This document shows positions 50,828 to 59,834 of a stretch of 64,000 nucleotides of DNA, piece by piece. Within the stretch, counting starts at the first letter, position 1. Each line of letters opens with the position of its first letter. The DNA comes from Butyrivibrio sp. XPD2002 (GTDB taxonomy: Bacteria > Bacillota > Clostridia > Lachnospirales > Lachnospiraceae), in contig NZ_AUIY01000024.1 of NCBI RefSeq assembly GCF_000423945.1, positions 1 through 64,000 on the forward strand. The letters run 5' to 3'. The notes below the pieces were generated by a model. It did not search any database. It was not told the origin of the DNA and was given only the letters and a program-made list of their open reading frames with translations. A program made the translations under genes and the position numbers.

Positions 50828-51859
50828 TTATGAAATAAGTCTTTTGACTGTTTCGCCCTCATTGAGGTGACCAGGAACAATAACCTGTTCACTGAGAGTC
50901 GTTCGTGGATTCTCTATGGAATCAATAAGCTTCTCAGCTGCTTTCCTACCAATAAGATCTGTATCCTGAACAATTGTTGTAAATTGTGGACTGTACTTCA
51001 TTGCTATATCAATTCCGTCATATCCGGCAATTGAAATATCATCTGGTATTCTTAATCCCTTCTGTTTAATAGCATTTATGCCTCCAAAGGTGGCAAAATC
51101 ATCGGGATATAATATGCAAGTTGGTCTGTCACTTAATTCCAAAAGTTTCTCTGTTGCCCTCTGAGCACCTACAGTGTCGCGATATTCAACCTCAAGTACA
51201 TACTCATCCGGAATCTCCAGGCCAAAGTCCATCGCGGTTTTGTAAAAGCTCTTTATACGGCTCTGAGTAACTGCTGAATCCGAACCATGGATATAGGCGA
51301 TTTTCCTATGTCCCATTCCATAGATATATGTAAGCAGATCCTTAATGCCCATGACGTTATCCGATATAATAGCGGATCTGTCATTGAACACATGGTCAAT
51401 GGTAACAACTGGTATGTTTCCTCTTACAAGCTCCTCAACTTCAGGCTTGTAGAAGTCAACGCAGGCTATTGCCACGCCATCGAAGTTTCTGTATCTCGCA
51501 TGTGCAAGATATGACATATACCCCTGAGAACTTCTGTTATTACTTATAAAGGTAAGGTCGTAACCTTTCTCCTCAATCTTCTTTTTGAAGCTTTCGATCA
51601 CTCTGGCGAAATAGTTATGTGTCAATCCGCTCTGTGAGTCATCCATGAACAAAAGTCCTATATTATATGTACGATTAGTTTTTAACGCTTTAGCTGCAAA
51701 ATTGGGAAAATATCCCATTGCCTCTGCTGTTTCGCGAACAAGATCTTTTGTTTCCTGGCCGATGTCGGCCTGGTCATTTAATGCTTTTGAAACTGTTGCG
51801 ACAGATACCTTGCACGCGGCTGCAATATCTTTCAATGAAACTCTTTTACGTGCTGACAT
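50828..51859 (-). CDS. LacI family transcriptional regulator
   Basis: A 343-residue LacI/GalR repressor. The HTH is at the N terminus (VSLKDIAAACKVSVATVSKALN) with the hinge helix (EAMGYFPNFAAKALKTNRT), followed by a periplasmic-binding-protein-like sensor (NIGLLFMDDSQSGLTHNYFARVIESF; AYIHGSDS; SIAGYDGIDIAMKYSPQFTTIVQD). AGGGGG precedes the ATG at 51859. It heads an importer operon and is divergent from cellobiose phosphorylase. Matching LacI-type operators lie at both promoters. The inducer is probably cellobiose, by context. Confidence 0.93.
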   Translation of the reverse strand: MSARKRVSLKDIAAACKVSVATVSKALNDQADIGQETKDLVRETAEAMGYFPNFAAKALKTNRTYNIGLLFMDDSQSGLTHNYFARVIESFKKKIEEKGYDLTFISNNRSSQGYMSYLAHARYRNFDGVAIACVDFYKPEVEELVRGNIPVVTIDHVFNDRSAIISDNVMGIKDLLTYIYGMGHRKIAYIHGSDSAVTQSRIKSFYKTAMDFGLEIPDEYVLEVEYRDTVGAQRATEKLLELSDRPTCILYPDDFATFGGINAIKQKGLRIPDDISIAGYDGIDIAMKYSPQFTTIVQDTDLIGRKAAEKLIDSIENPRTTLSEQVIVPGHLNEGETVKRLIS

Positions 51860-51878
51860 CTGTCCCCCTTAATTTTCC

Positions 51879-51890
51879 TAAAACGTTTTC
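51879..51890. promoter_or_regulatory. LacI-type operator at the regulator promoter
   Basis: TAAAACGTTTTC fits the LacI-family pattern TNAANCGNTTNA at 11 of 12 positions. It sits about 8 bp downstream of the -10 box, across the predicted transcription start, indicating autoregulation. Confidence 0.7.
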
Positions 51891-51898
51891 GTAACTTG

Positions 51899-51927
51899 AA
51901 TATACATCACATTTTCCATGAAATCAA
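51899..51927 (-). promoter_or_regulatory. Promoter of the LacI-importer operon
   Basis: Minus-strand TTGATT (51922-51927), 17-bp spacer, TATATT (51899-51904). Confidence 0.65.
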
Positions 51928-52097
51928 TATATTATTTTGATTTTGTTGTGCATATTGTATCTTTTTGTGATTAATTTACAAATTTAAACTTAATTAATTT
52001 TATATTTTTCATAAATTTTCGGTTAACACCGCTTATTTCCTTAAACGCAGCGAAAATTTTCCCGTTTTTAGGCTTCTCTGCTACATTTAAAAATGTC

Positions 52098-52126
52098 TTG
52101 AAATGTAGGAGTTTACACTATATAAT
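52098..52126 (+). promoter_or_regulatory. Promoter of the cellobiose phosphorylase gene
   Basis: TTGAAA (52098-52103), 17-bp spacer, TATAAT (52121-52126). The -35 region overlaps repeated ACATTT/ATGT words (52083-52107). The rest of the 51928-52097 gap holds only AT-rich sequence with no gene. Confidence 0.75.
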
Positions 52127-52144
52127 CACTTTAGCAAACAATTC

Positions 52145-52156
52145 TTAATCGTTTAA
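52145..52156. promoter_or_regulatory. LacI-type operator at the phosphorylase promoter
   Basis: TTAATCGTTTAA matches TNAANCGNTTNA at all positions. It lies about 12 bp after the predicted start of transcription and within TCTTAA-TCGT-TTAAGA arms. Confidence 0.7.
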
Positions 52157-52178
52157 GATTTTTTTAGGAGGAATATCG

Positions 52179-54611
52179 ATGAAATACGGATTTTTCGATG
52201 ACAAGAATCGTGAATATGTCATCACTACACCAAAGACTCCCCTGCCCTGGATTAACTACCTTGGCAATAAGGATTTCTTTTCGCTTATTTCCAATACATG
52301 TGGTGGCTATTCTTTTTATAAGGATGCAAAGCTTCTTCGTCTTACAAGATATCGTTATAACAACGTACCTTATGATAACAATGGTAAATACTTCTATATT
52401 AAGGATGGCGAGACAGTTTGGAATCCCGGCTGGCAGCCTGTTAAGACTGAGCTTGATTCCTACGAGTGCCGTCATGGTTTAGGATATAGTAAGTTTACAT
52501 CTGAGAAGAACAGTGTTAAGGCTTCTGTTCTTTCCTTCGTTCCCATGAATGATACCTGCGAAGTATCTCATGTAGAGCTTACAAATAACGGCTCTTCAGA
52601 GAAGAAGATTCAGCTTTTCTCTTATGTTGAGTGGTGTCTGTGGAACGCAGATGACGATATGAAGAACTTCCAGCGTAACTTAAGTACCGGTGAAGTTGAG
52701 ATAGTAGATTCTACTATTTTCCATAAGACAGAGTATCGTGAGAGAAGAAACCACTACGCTGTATATTCAGTAAATACTAAGGTTGATGCCATCGACACAA
52801 GCCGTGATGCATTCCTCGGTTTATATAATGGTCCTGATCATCCGGACGCTGTATTTGCAGGAAAGCTTACAAACTCTGTAGCAAGCGGCTGGTCACCCAT
52901 CGCAGCTCACCAGATCGATGTAACACTTTCTCCCGGTGAGACCAAGACCTTCAACTTCGTTCTCGGCTATGTTGAGAATCCTGAAGATCAGAAGTGGGAA
53001 TCACACGGAATTATCAATAAGAAGCCTGCTAATGAGCTCCTTGCAAAGTATCAGTCAGATGCTGATGTTGAGAAGGCTCTTGCTGAGCTTAACAGCTATT
53101 GGGATAACCTCCTTTCCATCTACCACATCAAGTCAGGTAATGAAAAGGTTGACCGTATGGTTAATATCTGGAACCAGTATCAGTGCATGGTTACCTTCAA
53201 CATGTCACGTTCTGCTTCCTACTATGAGTCCGGAATCGGCCGTGGAATGGGCTTTAGAGATTCTTGTCAGGATCTTCTTGGTTTCGTTCATCTCATTCCC
53301 GACAGAGCAAGAGAGCGTATCATCGATATCGCTTCTACTCAGTTCCAGGATGGTAGCGCATACCACCAGTACCAGCCCCTTACAAAGAAGGGTAACTCAG
53401 ACATCGGTTCAGGATTTAATGATGATCCGCTGTGGCTGATCGCAGGTACCAGCGCATATATTAGAGAAACAGGTGATATGTCAATCCTTGATGAGTCTGT
53501 ACCTTTTGATAACGATATGAGCGTTGCTACACCTCTTATGAACCACTTAAAGAGAAGCTTCGATTACATCGTTAACCACAAGGGTCCTCATGATCTGCCT
53601 CTTATCGGACGTGCAGACTGGAATGACTGCCTGAACCTCAACTGCTTCTCAGCTCATCCCGGTGAATCCTTCCAGACCTTTGGTCCCAGCGAAGGCCCTG
53701 TTGCTGAGTCAGTATTTATCGCAGGTATGTTCGTTAAATATGGTGAAGAATACGCTCAGTTATGCGAGCTTAAGGGCGACAACGCTGAAGCTGAGAGAGC
53801 TCGTGCTGAAGTTAAGAAGATGTATGACGCTGTTTGCACAGCTGGTTGGGACGGCGAATGGTTCGTTCGTGCTTATGATGCACACTCCAACAAGGTTGGT
53901 TCACACGAGTGTAAGGAAGGTCAGATCTACATCGAGCCCCAGGGCTTCTGCGTACTTGCAGGTATCGGTGTTAAGGAAGGTCTCGCAGAGAAGGCTCTTA
54001 AGAGCGTAAAAGAGCGCCTTGATACAAAGTATGGTGTAATGATCCTTCAGCCCGCTTATACAGAGTATCACCTCGAGCTTGGTGAGGTTAGCTCATATCC
54101 TCCGGGATACAAAGAAAATGCTGGTATCTTCTGCCACAATAACCCTTGGGTTTCCATCGCAGAGACAGTTCTCGGACATGGCAACAGAGCATTTGAGATC
54201 TATCAGAAGACATGCCCTGCTTATGTAGAGGAGATCAGTGATATCCACTGCACAGAGCCTTATGTATATTCACAGATGGTTGCAGGAAGAGATGCTAAGT
54301 TCCACGGTCAGGGTAAGAACAGCTGGCTCACAGGTACAGCAGCTTGGACATTTGTTAATATTTCACAGTATATCCTCGGAATCTATCCTACACACAAGGG
54401 CTTATCAGTAAATCCTTGCGTTCCTGCTGATTTCGGTGATTTCGAGCTCACAAGAAAGTACAGAGGCGCAACATACAATATCTCTGTAAAGACAAACGGA
54501 ACAGAAAAAGGTATTAAAAAGCTCATAGTAAACGGTAAGGAAATCGAAGGAACCGTTATACCTCACGATCCTTCAGTTTCTGAATACAACGTTGAAGCAA
54601 TCATGGGCTAA
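52179..54611 (+). CDS. cbp: GH94 cellobiose phosphorylase
   Basis: An 810-residue cytoplasmic enzyme that splits cellobiose with phosphate into glucose 1-phosphate and glucose. The sequence is close along its length to clostridial cellobiose phosphorylase: [64 protein letters not shown] and the catalytic-region [10 protein letters not shown] (residues 477-486), ending in a beta domain with [17 protein letters not shown]. Length equals that of the family. AGGAGG lies 6 bases before the ATG at 52179. It has its own LacI-regulated promoter, divergent from the importer operon, so imported cellobiose would be phosphorolysed and one ATP saved. Confidence 0.96.
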   Translation: MKYGFFDDKNREYVITTPKTPLPWINYLGNKDFFSLISNTCGGYSFYKDAKLLRLTRYRYNNVPYDNNGKYFYIKDGETVWNPGWQPVKTELDSYECRHGLGYSKFTSEKNSVKASVLSFVPMNDTCEVSHVELTNNGSSEKKIQLFSYVEWCLWNADDDMKNFQRNLSTGEVEIVDSTIFHKTEYRERRNHYAVYSVNTKVDAIDTSRDAFLGLYNGPDHPDAVFAGKLTNSVASGWSPIAAHQIDVTLSPGETKTFNFVLGYVENPEDQKWESHGIINKKPANELLAKYQSDADVEKALAELNSYWDNLLSIYHIKSGNEKVDRMVNIWNQYQCMVTFNMSRSASYYESGIGRGMGFRDSCQDLLGFVHLIPDRARERIIDIASTQFQDGSAYHQYQPLTKKGNSDIGSGFNDDPLWLIAGTSAYIRETGDMSILDESVPFDNDMSVATPLMNHLKRSFDYIVNHKGPHDLPLIGRADWNDCLNLNCFSAHPGESFQTFGPSEGPVAESVFIAGMFVKYGEEYAQLCELKGDNAEAERARAEVKKMYDAVCTAGWDGEWFVRAYDAHSNKVGSHECKEGQIYIEPQGFCVLAGIGVKEGLAEKALKSVKERLDTKYGVMILQPAYTEYHLELGEVSSYPPGYKENAGIFCHNNPWVSIAETVLGHGNRAFEIYQKTCPAYVEEISDIHCTEPYVYSQMVAGRDAKFHGQGKNSWLTGTAAWTFVNISQYILGIYPTHKGLSVNPCVPADFGDFELTRKYRGATYNISVKTNGTEKGIKKLIVNGKEIEGTVIPHDPSVSEYNVEAIMG

Positions 54612-54636
54612 TATACTTTCTATTTTTCAAACCTCC

Positions 54637-54670
54637 AAAAACCCACAGGCCAGACGGTCTGTGGGTTTTC
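54637..54670. terminator. Bidirectional terminator after cellobiose phosphorylase
   Basis: AAAACCCACAG (54638-54648) with CTGTGGGTTTT (54659-54669). It serves the convergent HD-domain gene as well. Confidence 0.87.
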
Positions 54671-54684
54671 ATTTGTAACACATG

Positions 54685-55341
54685 TTATTCTTTTAATATA
54701 AATGCCTTTATTGTCTCTATTGCACTTCTAAGCTGATATTTGATCAGGAAAACCGCATCATTGTATTCCGGATTATCATATTTCATCTTTTCCAGAAGCG
54801 GATATACATAGTCCTGAGTCTCCTCAACATATTCTATGATTTTTTCTTTGGAAAAAGCCAGTGACATCAGACATACATTGTTGCATCTGTCGAGAGCTTT
54901 TACTATCGATGCTGTGCTGTTGGTAGCAATACCGTCAAAATATCGCTTCCTTGCTTCCTCAGTATCAGAAAAATCGTCCGGCTTGGTCAATAATGCCACT
55001 GCACGCTTTACCGGCGCTGAAAACGGCAATTTTTCCGGTTTTACACCACAATCCTCGCATACATCATGCAGTAAAATCGTAGCCAGAACCTGGTCATCCT
55101 TTATTCCCATAGCATGCGCATGACACGCCATCATCAAAGGATGTGTTATGTATGGAATATCATCCTGCGTGATCGGATTCTTCTTCCTCTCCTGTCCTTC
55201 ATGCTTATCCCTGGCATAATACAATGCCTGATATGTCTCTGAAAGATTCTCCTCTAACGCATATCCCATTAGACGTGTAAACATGTGATCCTCTGAAAAA
55301 ATCTTTTCATTAAGGATCCATGATGGTTTTTCTGAATCCAT
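54685..55341 (-). CDS. HD-domain protein, probable small alarmone hydrolase type
   Basis: A 218-residue soluble protein with a RelA/SpoT-like HD domain. The motifs are a His in ARDKHEGQ, THPLMMACHAHAMGI, the metal-binding His-Asp in LLHDVCEDCG, and a late KALDRCNNV (Asp) block, as in the hydrolase half of SpoT and in stand-alone MESH1-like enzymes. No synthetase, TGS or ACT domain is present. It may therefore hydrolyse (p)ppGpp or a related nucleotide. GGAGAG lies 4 bases before the ATG at 55341, which is preferred over 55353. It is isolated between terminators, so context adds nothing. The substrate is family-based inference. Confidence 0.8.
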   Translation of the reverse strand: MDSEKPSWILNEKIFSEDHMFTRLMGYALEENLSETYQALYYARDKHEGQERKKNPITQDDIPYITHPLMMACHAHAMGIKDDQVLATILLHDVCEDCGVKPEKLPFSAPVKRAVALLTKPDDFSDTEEARKRYFDGIATNSTASIVKALDRCNNVCLMSLAFSKEKIIEYVEETQDYVYPLLEKMKYDNPEYNDAVFLIKYQLRSAIETIKAFILKE

Positions 55342-55390
55342 AGCTCTCTCCATTTAAGGGTTGCCAACAAAAGACTTTATCGTTGCGGTA

Positions 55391-55436
55391 TAAAAAAAGG
55401 ATACCACATCAATGAATCTTTGTGAGGTATCCTTTT
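55391..55436 (-). terminator. Terminator of the MATE gene
   Basis: AAAGGATACC (55396-55405) pairs with GGTATCCTTT (55426-55435); the minus strand then has a T run. Confidence 0.83.
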
Positions 55437-55453
55437 ATTAAATCTTTATTATT

Positions 55454-56890
55454 TTATTGTCTGTTAACTATATTACGAACCCAGACGCCCTTTTTCACCA
55501 GTATAAATCCTATTGTACTCTTTATAAGCTCAAGCGAGCATACACAGAAATAAACCATCACAACAGGCATTATCACATATCCTGCAAGTATTCTTGAAAC
55601 AGGAACGCTCACAGCCCATGTAAAGCAGCTGTCAAACAGGAAGGTCACAAGGGTCTTTCCGCCGGATCTTAGCGTAAAATATGCTACATTTGCGAAGGCA
55701 TTTACCGGCATTACCACTGCTACTACTCTGATAAATTCCATAGCAAGATTCCTGATTTCAGGCTCTGTATTGTATATTTGAGGGATAACAGGTGATACCG
55801 AATACAGAAGCGCACCCATCACAAAGCAGCTTGTTATGCTAAGTGCAGCCATTCTCCATGCATATACTCTTGCCTGCACAAAATGCTCTGCACCAAGCTC
55901 CTGTCCTACAACTATCGACGTAGAGTTACCAAGAGATATAAACACTTCGTTGAATATCTGCGCTATGGTATTAGCAATATTCATTGCTGCTATTACTTCT
56001 ATTCCACGTATGGAGTAGCTCTGCAGAAGTACTGCCTGGCCAAGACTCCATAAAAACTCATTGGCAAGAAGCGGTAAGCTCTTGGACATTATTGGCCATA
56101 TCATATTAGTCGGTACATGGAAATTCTTATAAACACCAACCAGGAACGGGTATTCATCTGAACATAAATGGCCTCGTATTACTACTATTCCCACTTCTAC
56201 GAATCTTGAAATAACAGTTGCAATTGCTGCTCCGGCCACACCCATCTTGGGAAAGCCGAAATGACCGAAAATAAGGATGAAATTAAACACAAAGTTAATT
56301 ACCATCGCGGTCATACTTGCAGCCATGGGCAGCGTAGTTTTTCCTGATTCTCGTATTGTTCCGGAATAAACCTGAGTCAGTCCAAAGGGAACCAGCGAAA
56401 TCAGCATAATATCAAGATAATTCTTAGCAAGTCTCAGCGTCTCCTCTGCTTCCTTAGCAGGTGTATCCGCAGCTATATATAGTTCAATGAGGCTTTTTCC
56501 TGCAATACTGAAAATAATTACTGCAGAAACAGAAATCACCAGCGCTACTATCAGTTTAAAACGCATGGTGATCCTCACTCCATCATAATCTCTTTTTCCA
56601 AAAAATTGTGTTCCGAATATCCCGGCACCCGCAAGCGCGCCCCAGACACATAACATAAAAACGAACATCAGCTGATTGACAATTGCGACAGCTGACATAG
56701 CCAGTGTTCCTACCTGACCTACCATAATGTTATCAAGCAGACCCACCACGTTAGATAATGTATTCTGTATGATCATTGGCAATACTACCATTGCCACTTT
56801 TCTGTAAAAATGCGGTTCGCCGATAAGACATTCCTTCAGGGGAAGCTTAATCTTTAAAGCTTCCTCGACTGTCATATCGCTTTTTTTCAT
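55454..56890 (-). CDS. MATE family efflux protein
   Basis: A 478-residue membrane protein with twelve helices and MATE landmarks (FYRKVAMVVLPMIIQNTLSNVVGLLDNIMVGQVG at the first helices, GTIRESGKTTLPMAASMTAMVINFVFNFILIFG, and the second-half repeat). It would export a cationic drug or metabolite using Na+ or H+. Only 3 bases separate it from the upstream 168-residue gene, and the ribosome site before 56890 is weak, so it is probably translated by coupling. No regulator is adjacent. Confidence 0.92.
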   Translation of the reverse strand: MKKSDMTVEEALKIKLPLKECLIGEPHFYRKVAMVVLPMIIQNTLSNVVGLLDNIMVGQVGTLAMSAVAIVNQLMFVFMLCVWGALAGAGIFGTQFFGKRDYDGVRITMRFKLIVALVISVSAVIIFSIAGKSLIELYIAADTPAKEAEETLRLAKNYLDIMLISLVPFGLTQVYSGTIRESGKTTLPMAASMTAMVINFVFNFILIFGHFGFPKMGVAGAAIATVISRFVEVGIVVIRGHLCSDEYPFLVGVYKNFHVPTNMIWPIMSKSLPLLANEFLWSLGQAVLLQSYSIRGIEVIAAMNIANTIAQIFNEVFISLGNSTSIVVGQELGAEHFVQARVYAWRMAALSITSCFVMGALLYSVSPVIPQIYNTEPEIRNLAMEFIRVVAVVMPVNAFANVAYFTLRSGGKTLVTFLFDSCFTWAVSVPVSRILAGYVIMPVVMVYFCVCSLELIKSTIGFILVKKGVWVRNIVNRQ

Positions 56891-56893
56891 AAT

Positions 56894-57400
56894 TTAATTT
56901 GAAACTCCATCCAATTTATCTGCAGCTTCGTTTGAGTACTTCTCCAGAATATCAGTAAGCTCGGAATAATCTTCCTCTGTAAGCTTATCCTTCGCATAGT
57001 CCTTAAGTCCGTCAACATCCTTATTGCTGATGTATTCCTGAACATCTGACATGTCCTCAATTGACATATTATCTACAATAATATCAGTAACCTTATCCTT
57101 ATCTTCCTCAGATACAGAATCAAGCATCTCCTTAACCTCTGAACTGGACTCGCCTGCATACTGCTCTACAGCCTTATCAACAACTGTCTTGGCTACACTC
57201 TTGATTACTTCCTTTTTTGCATCTTCTATAGCACCCGTTATTCCACCACTCTTGGAATCATCAGTGTTTTCAGCAGCTGCTTCCTCTGTACTGTCTGCAT
57301 TTTCACTTTTAAAAAGTGAATCCTTGCTATAAAGATAAATAGCACCGATTGCCAATACTACTACAAGTGTAACTACAAAAGATTTAACAATTTTTTTCAT
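56894..57400 (-). CDS. Membrane-anchored or secreted acidic helical protein (168 aa)
   Basis: An unrecognised 168-residue protein with a single N-terminal hydrophobic segment (KKIVKSFVVTLVVVLAIGAIYLY) and an acidic, largely helical remainder. It contains Ser/Glu-rich repeats (KDKVTDIIVDNMSIEDMSDVQEYIS, KLTEEDYSELTDILEKYSNEAADKL). GAGGAAG lies a few bases before the ATG at 57400; the longer frame to 57463 would be encoded by the HU terminator and is rejected. It lies between HU and the MATE pump and is probably co-transcribed with the latter. Function is unknown. Confidence 0.75.
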   Translation of the reverse strand: MKKIVKSFVVTLVVVLAIGAIYLYSKDSLFKSENADSTEEAAAENTDDSKSGGITGAIEDAKKEVIKSVAKTVVDKAVEQYAGESSSEVKEMLDSVSEEDKDKVTDIIVDNMSIEDMSDVQEYISNKDVDGLKDYAKDKLTEEDYSELTDILEKYSNEAADKLDGVSN

Positions 57401-57420
57401 AATACTTCCTCTTTTACATT

Positions 57421-57453
57421 GAAAAACCCCGGAATACCGTAGTACTCCGGGGT
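57421..57453 (-). terminator. Terminator of the HU gene
   Basis: ACCCCGGA (57426-57433) pairs with TCCGGGGT (57446-57453), followed on the minus strand by TTTTT. Confidence 0.87.
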
Positions 57454-57471
57454 CTAAGTTCATGATCTAAA

Positions 57472-57750
57472 TTACTTCTTGTTTACAAGATCCTTCAGGG
57501 CTTTACCAGCCTTGAACTTCGGAGCGATAGAAGCAGGAATCTTGATGGTATCACCAGTCTGAGGGTTCTTACCAGTTCTAGCTGCTCTCTTTGTGGTCTC
57601 GAAAGTACCAAAGCCAACGAGCTGAACCTTATCCTTCTTCTTAAGTGTTTTGGAAACTACATCGATGAAAGCCTTTACAGCCTTCTCTGAATCCTTCTTG
57701 GAAAGGCCTGTTTCCTTTGCAATAGCTTCTACAAGTTCTGTTTTATTCAT
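57472..57750 (-). CDS. hup: HU-type DNA-binding protein
   Basis: A 92-residue HU histone-like protein that bends and compacts DNA. It shows the whole family pattern: MNKTELVEAIAKETGLSKKDSEKAVKAF, VGFGTFETTKRAARTGKNPQTGD, and the C-terminal KFKAGKALKDLVN. A GGGGG ribosome site precedes the ATG at 57750; an in-frame extension to 57807 would place the start upstream of the promoter -10 region and is rejected. It is monocistronic, with TTGATT-N17-TAGAAT upstream and a terminator downstream. A replicon-borne copy may also help the iteron origin. Confidence 0.95.
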   Translation of the reverse strand: MNKTELVEAIAKETGLSKKDSEKAVKAFIDVVSKTLKKKDKVQLVGFGTFETTKRAARTGKNPQTGDTIKIPASIAPKFKAGKALKDLVNKK

Positions 57751-57787
57751 TTTTATTCCCCCTTTTAGGTTTTTTGAAACTAAAGCA

Positions 57788-57816
57788 ATTCTAACACTAA
57801 CTATCATCTAAATCAA
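57788..57816 (-). promoter_or_regulatory. Promoter of the HU gene
   Basis: Minus-strand TTGATT (57811-57816), 17-bp spacer, TAGAAT (57788-57793). Confidence 0.72.
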
Positions 57817-57918
57817 CGCTTTTATACGGTTTTTCGCATTTAGATGAATTTATGTCCTATTTCACAGATTAGTGTTATTATTATTTATATAGCAAATAAT
57901 CTGAATTGGAGGGGGATT

Positions 57919-58071
57919 ATGGGCGCTGAAAATCAAAAAGATACTGAATTACAGGATATTCCTAGCAAGCCTGAGGAGGGTGAAAAAGCGAAAAAGCTTA
58001 AGGCCGCTCCCGATGAAGTATTGGCTAAGGCCATCCATGAGATGCTTATGAAAGACTCCGGGGCCGAATAA
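57919..58071 (+). CDS. Small charged hypothetical protein (50 aa)
   Basis: A short gene with a GGAGGGGG ribosome site 3 bases before the ATG at 57919. The 50-residue product (MGAENQKDTELQDIPSKPEE..., ending MLMKDSGAE) is highly charged, with a disordered Lys/Glu N-terminal half and a short amphipathic helix (DEVLAKAIHEMLM). It has no signal peptide. An upstream in-frame ATG at 57844 lacks a ribosome site and is rejected. Function is unknown. It is convergent with the Dus gene, and ACATCAT/ATGATGT arms at 58087-58106 lie between or across the ends. Confidence 0.6.
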   Translation: MGAENQKDTELQDIPSKPEEGEKAKKLKAAPDEVLAKAIHEMLMKDSGAE

Positions 58072-58097
58072 GCTATATCCGTTTTGACATCATAGTA

Positions 58098-59087
58098 TCA
58101 TGATGTTTTGTTGTCGTGGCCCTTCATAACGCATTCTCTGTACACATTCCTGACTGCATTTCTGTATTCAGCTATATTTTTTGCGGTCCTTATCTTATGA
58201 ATCAGCGGTTCTGATTCAGCTCCATCCTTTGTTACCAAAAGATTCCCTACATAAAACCATATCTCCTTCATTTTATGCATTATGGATTCGTCTGCAGGAA
58301 TCTCTATCTTATAATTTTTCTCAAGATCCGTCATAAATCCCTTTAATTCGTCCAGAGACATCTCTTTACCGCCAATTATCTCCCGTGCAAGAGCAGGATT
58401 TGCAACAAGACCTCTTCCCATCATAATCTCATATAGATCAGGGTAATTATTTATGATATTGTCATAGTCCTGTGGCACGAAAATATTCCCATTGTAGCCC
58501 ACGGGATTAGTACTGTTATCGTATGCCCATTTAAACATCTCCATATCCGGAGTTCCTTTATACATCTGTGTCCGTACCCTTGGGTGAATAATAACCGCTG
58601 CAAAAGGGAACTTATTAAGGACCGGAAGTATGTTTTCAAACTCGTGAGGATCTGTTAATCCAAGGCGTGTTTTAGCCGTAAATTTGATTTCGTTTGTTAT
58701 TTTATCTTCAAAAACTCTGCTAAATATCTCATAGAGCCTGTCCGGATCCGACAGCATGCCCGATCCCTTATTTTTACTAACTACCGTTCCGACAGGACAT
58801 CCCATATTTAAATTTATTTCGTCATATCCACGCTCATGAAGGTAATTTAAGGCCCATATGATTTCATCGGAATCATTGGCCATAATCTGCGGGATTATTC
58901 GTAACCCGTTATCTGCATTGTTTTCCGGAAGTATTTCACGCATATCGCGCTTTTTAATGGAATGATGCTTATAAACTGATAAAAAGGGCGTGTAATAATA
59001 ATCCAGCCCCTCGCCAAAGTATTTATGATGGGTATTCCTATAACAATAAATTGTTATGCCTTCCATCGGTGCAAAAGTGTTTCTCAT
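58098..59087 (-). CDS. dus: tRNA-dihydrouridine synthase family protein
   Basis: A 329-residue FMN enzyme that reduces uridine to dihydrouridine in tRNA. Motifs are FAPMEGITIYCYRN at the N terminus, the catalytic Cys region INLNMGCPVGTVVSKNKGSGMLSDPD, the substrate-side VIIHPRVRTQMYKGTPD and the FMN-phosphate motif MMGRGLVANPAL. It belongs to the DusA/DusB-like TIM-barrel group. The ATG at 59087 lies 4 bases after the GNAT stop and starts directly at the barrel, so it is preferred over 59144. It forms a two-gene operon with the GNAT gene. Confidence 0.92.
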   Translation of the reverse strand: MRNTFAPMEGITIYCYRNTHHKYFGEGLDYYYTPFLSVYKHHSIKKRDMREILPENNADNGLRIIPQIMANDSDEIIWALNYLHERGYDEINLNMGCPVGTVVSKNKGSGMLSDPDRLYEIFSRVFEDKITNEIKFTAKTRLGLTDPHEFENILPVLNKFPFAAVIIHPRVRTQMYKGTPDMEMFKWAYDNSTNPVGYNGNIFVPQDYDNIINNYPDLYEIMMGRGLVANPALAREIIGGKEMSLDELKGFMTDLEKNYKIEIPADESIMHKMKEIWFYVGNLLVTKDGAESEPLIHKIRTAKNIAEYRNAVRNVYRECVMKGHDNKTS

Positions 59088-59091
59088 AGTT

Positions 59092-59649
59092 CTAATATCT
59101 CCACAAATTCTTGGACATAAGGATTTCATCGTGATAGGTTCCATCCATCATCTTAAATGCCTGCGGAACCTGTCCACACTCTATGAATCCCTTTTTCTTA
59201 TATAATCGCAGTGCCCGTGCATTATCGGCAAATACGCTAAGCTCCAGACGCTCATATCCACAGATTCCGGCGAGCTCTATGGCCTGATCAAGCAAATGAG
59301 CCCCTAAACCAAGATTCCAGTACTCTTTCCTCACTACAAGCTCTGCAGAGGCCCTGTGTCTCATTTTGAAGGTAATTCCTACAGGACTGACTGATGTTAT
59401 TCCTATTATCCTGTTCTTATCAAAAATGGCTATCATGCCCAAATGCTCTGCTCTATTATAATTCCCGAGGATTTCTGCCTCTTTTTCTACTGAATTCTCT
59501 ATTTCATAGGGATATCTGGTCAGATAAATCGTCTCACCGGCCACATCACGCCTGAAGGCCAGGACTTTCTCAGCATCGTCCCTTGTAGGTGTTCTAAGCT
59601 GGAATTCTTCTCCCCTTTTTGTTGTTACTTTTCTCTCTTCTATCTTCAT
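59092..59649 (-). CDS. GNAT family N-acetyltransferase
   Basis: A 185-residue acetyltransferase of the GNAT fold (LRTPTRDDAEKVLAFRRDV; ELVVRKEYWNLGLGAHLLDQAIELAGICGYERLELSVFADNARALRLYKKKGF). The acetyl-CoA motif R/Q-x-x-G-x-G/A appears as YWNLGLGAH. GGGGAT precedes the ATG at 59649; the longer frame starts at a TTG. It is followed after 4 bases by dus. A 12-bp inverted repeat lies upstream at 59705-59733. The substrate is unknown. Confidence 0.9.
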   Translation of the reverse strand: MKIEERKVTTKRGEEFQLRTPTRDDAEKVLAFRRDVAGETIYLTRYPYEIENSVEKEAEILGNYNRAEHLGMIAIFDKNRIIGITSVSPVGITFKMRHRASAELVVRKEYWNLGLGAHLLDQAIELAGICGYERLELSVFADNARALRLYKKKGFIECGQVPQAFKMMDGTYHDEILMSKNLWRY

Positions 59650-59704
59650 TTTGATCCCCAAAAACTACTAAATATAAATACATATCATTTGCTATATTTA
59701 AGTA

Positions 59705-59733
59705 AATTAATGACTCACTCAGTCATTAATTTG
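59705..59733. promoter_or_regulatory. TetR-type operator upstream of the GNAT-dus operon
   Basis: Perfect 12-bp arms AAATTAATGACT and AGTCATTAATTT with a 5-bp centre CACTC. The core TGACT-N5-AGTCA resembles TetR-family operators. No TetR gene is in the window. Confidence 0.6.
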
Positions 59734-59761
59734 AATATTTTTCATACATCTATTATGCAAT

Positions 59762-59796
59762 AAAAAATCCACAAAGTCGATAACTTCGTGGATTTT
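59762..59796 (-). terminator. Terminator of the SGNH hydrolase gene
   Basis: AATCCACAAAGT pairs with ACTTCGTGGATT (one mismatch), and the minus strand then has a T run. Confidence 0.82.
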
Positions 59797-59834
59797 CTTG
59801 AAATTAAATATTACCATAATTATTCCTAAACGCT

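Noticed and set aside
57401..57463. N-terminal extension of the 168-residue protein
   Set aside because: It would be encoded by the HU terminator hairpin, and a good ribosome site precedes the ATG at 57400.
57844..57918. N-terminal extension of the small charged protein
   Set aside because: The ATG at 57844 has no ribosome site and the added residues look like translated promoter sequence; the ATG at 57919 has a strong site.
58087..58106. Terminator between the 50-residue gene and dus
   Set aside because: ACATCAT/ATGATGT arms are short, overlap the dus stop and lack a proper T run on either strand.
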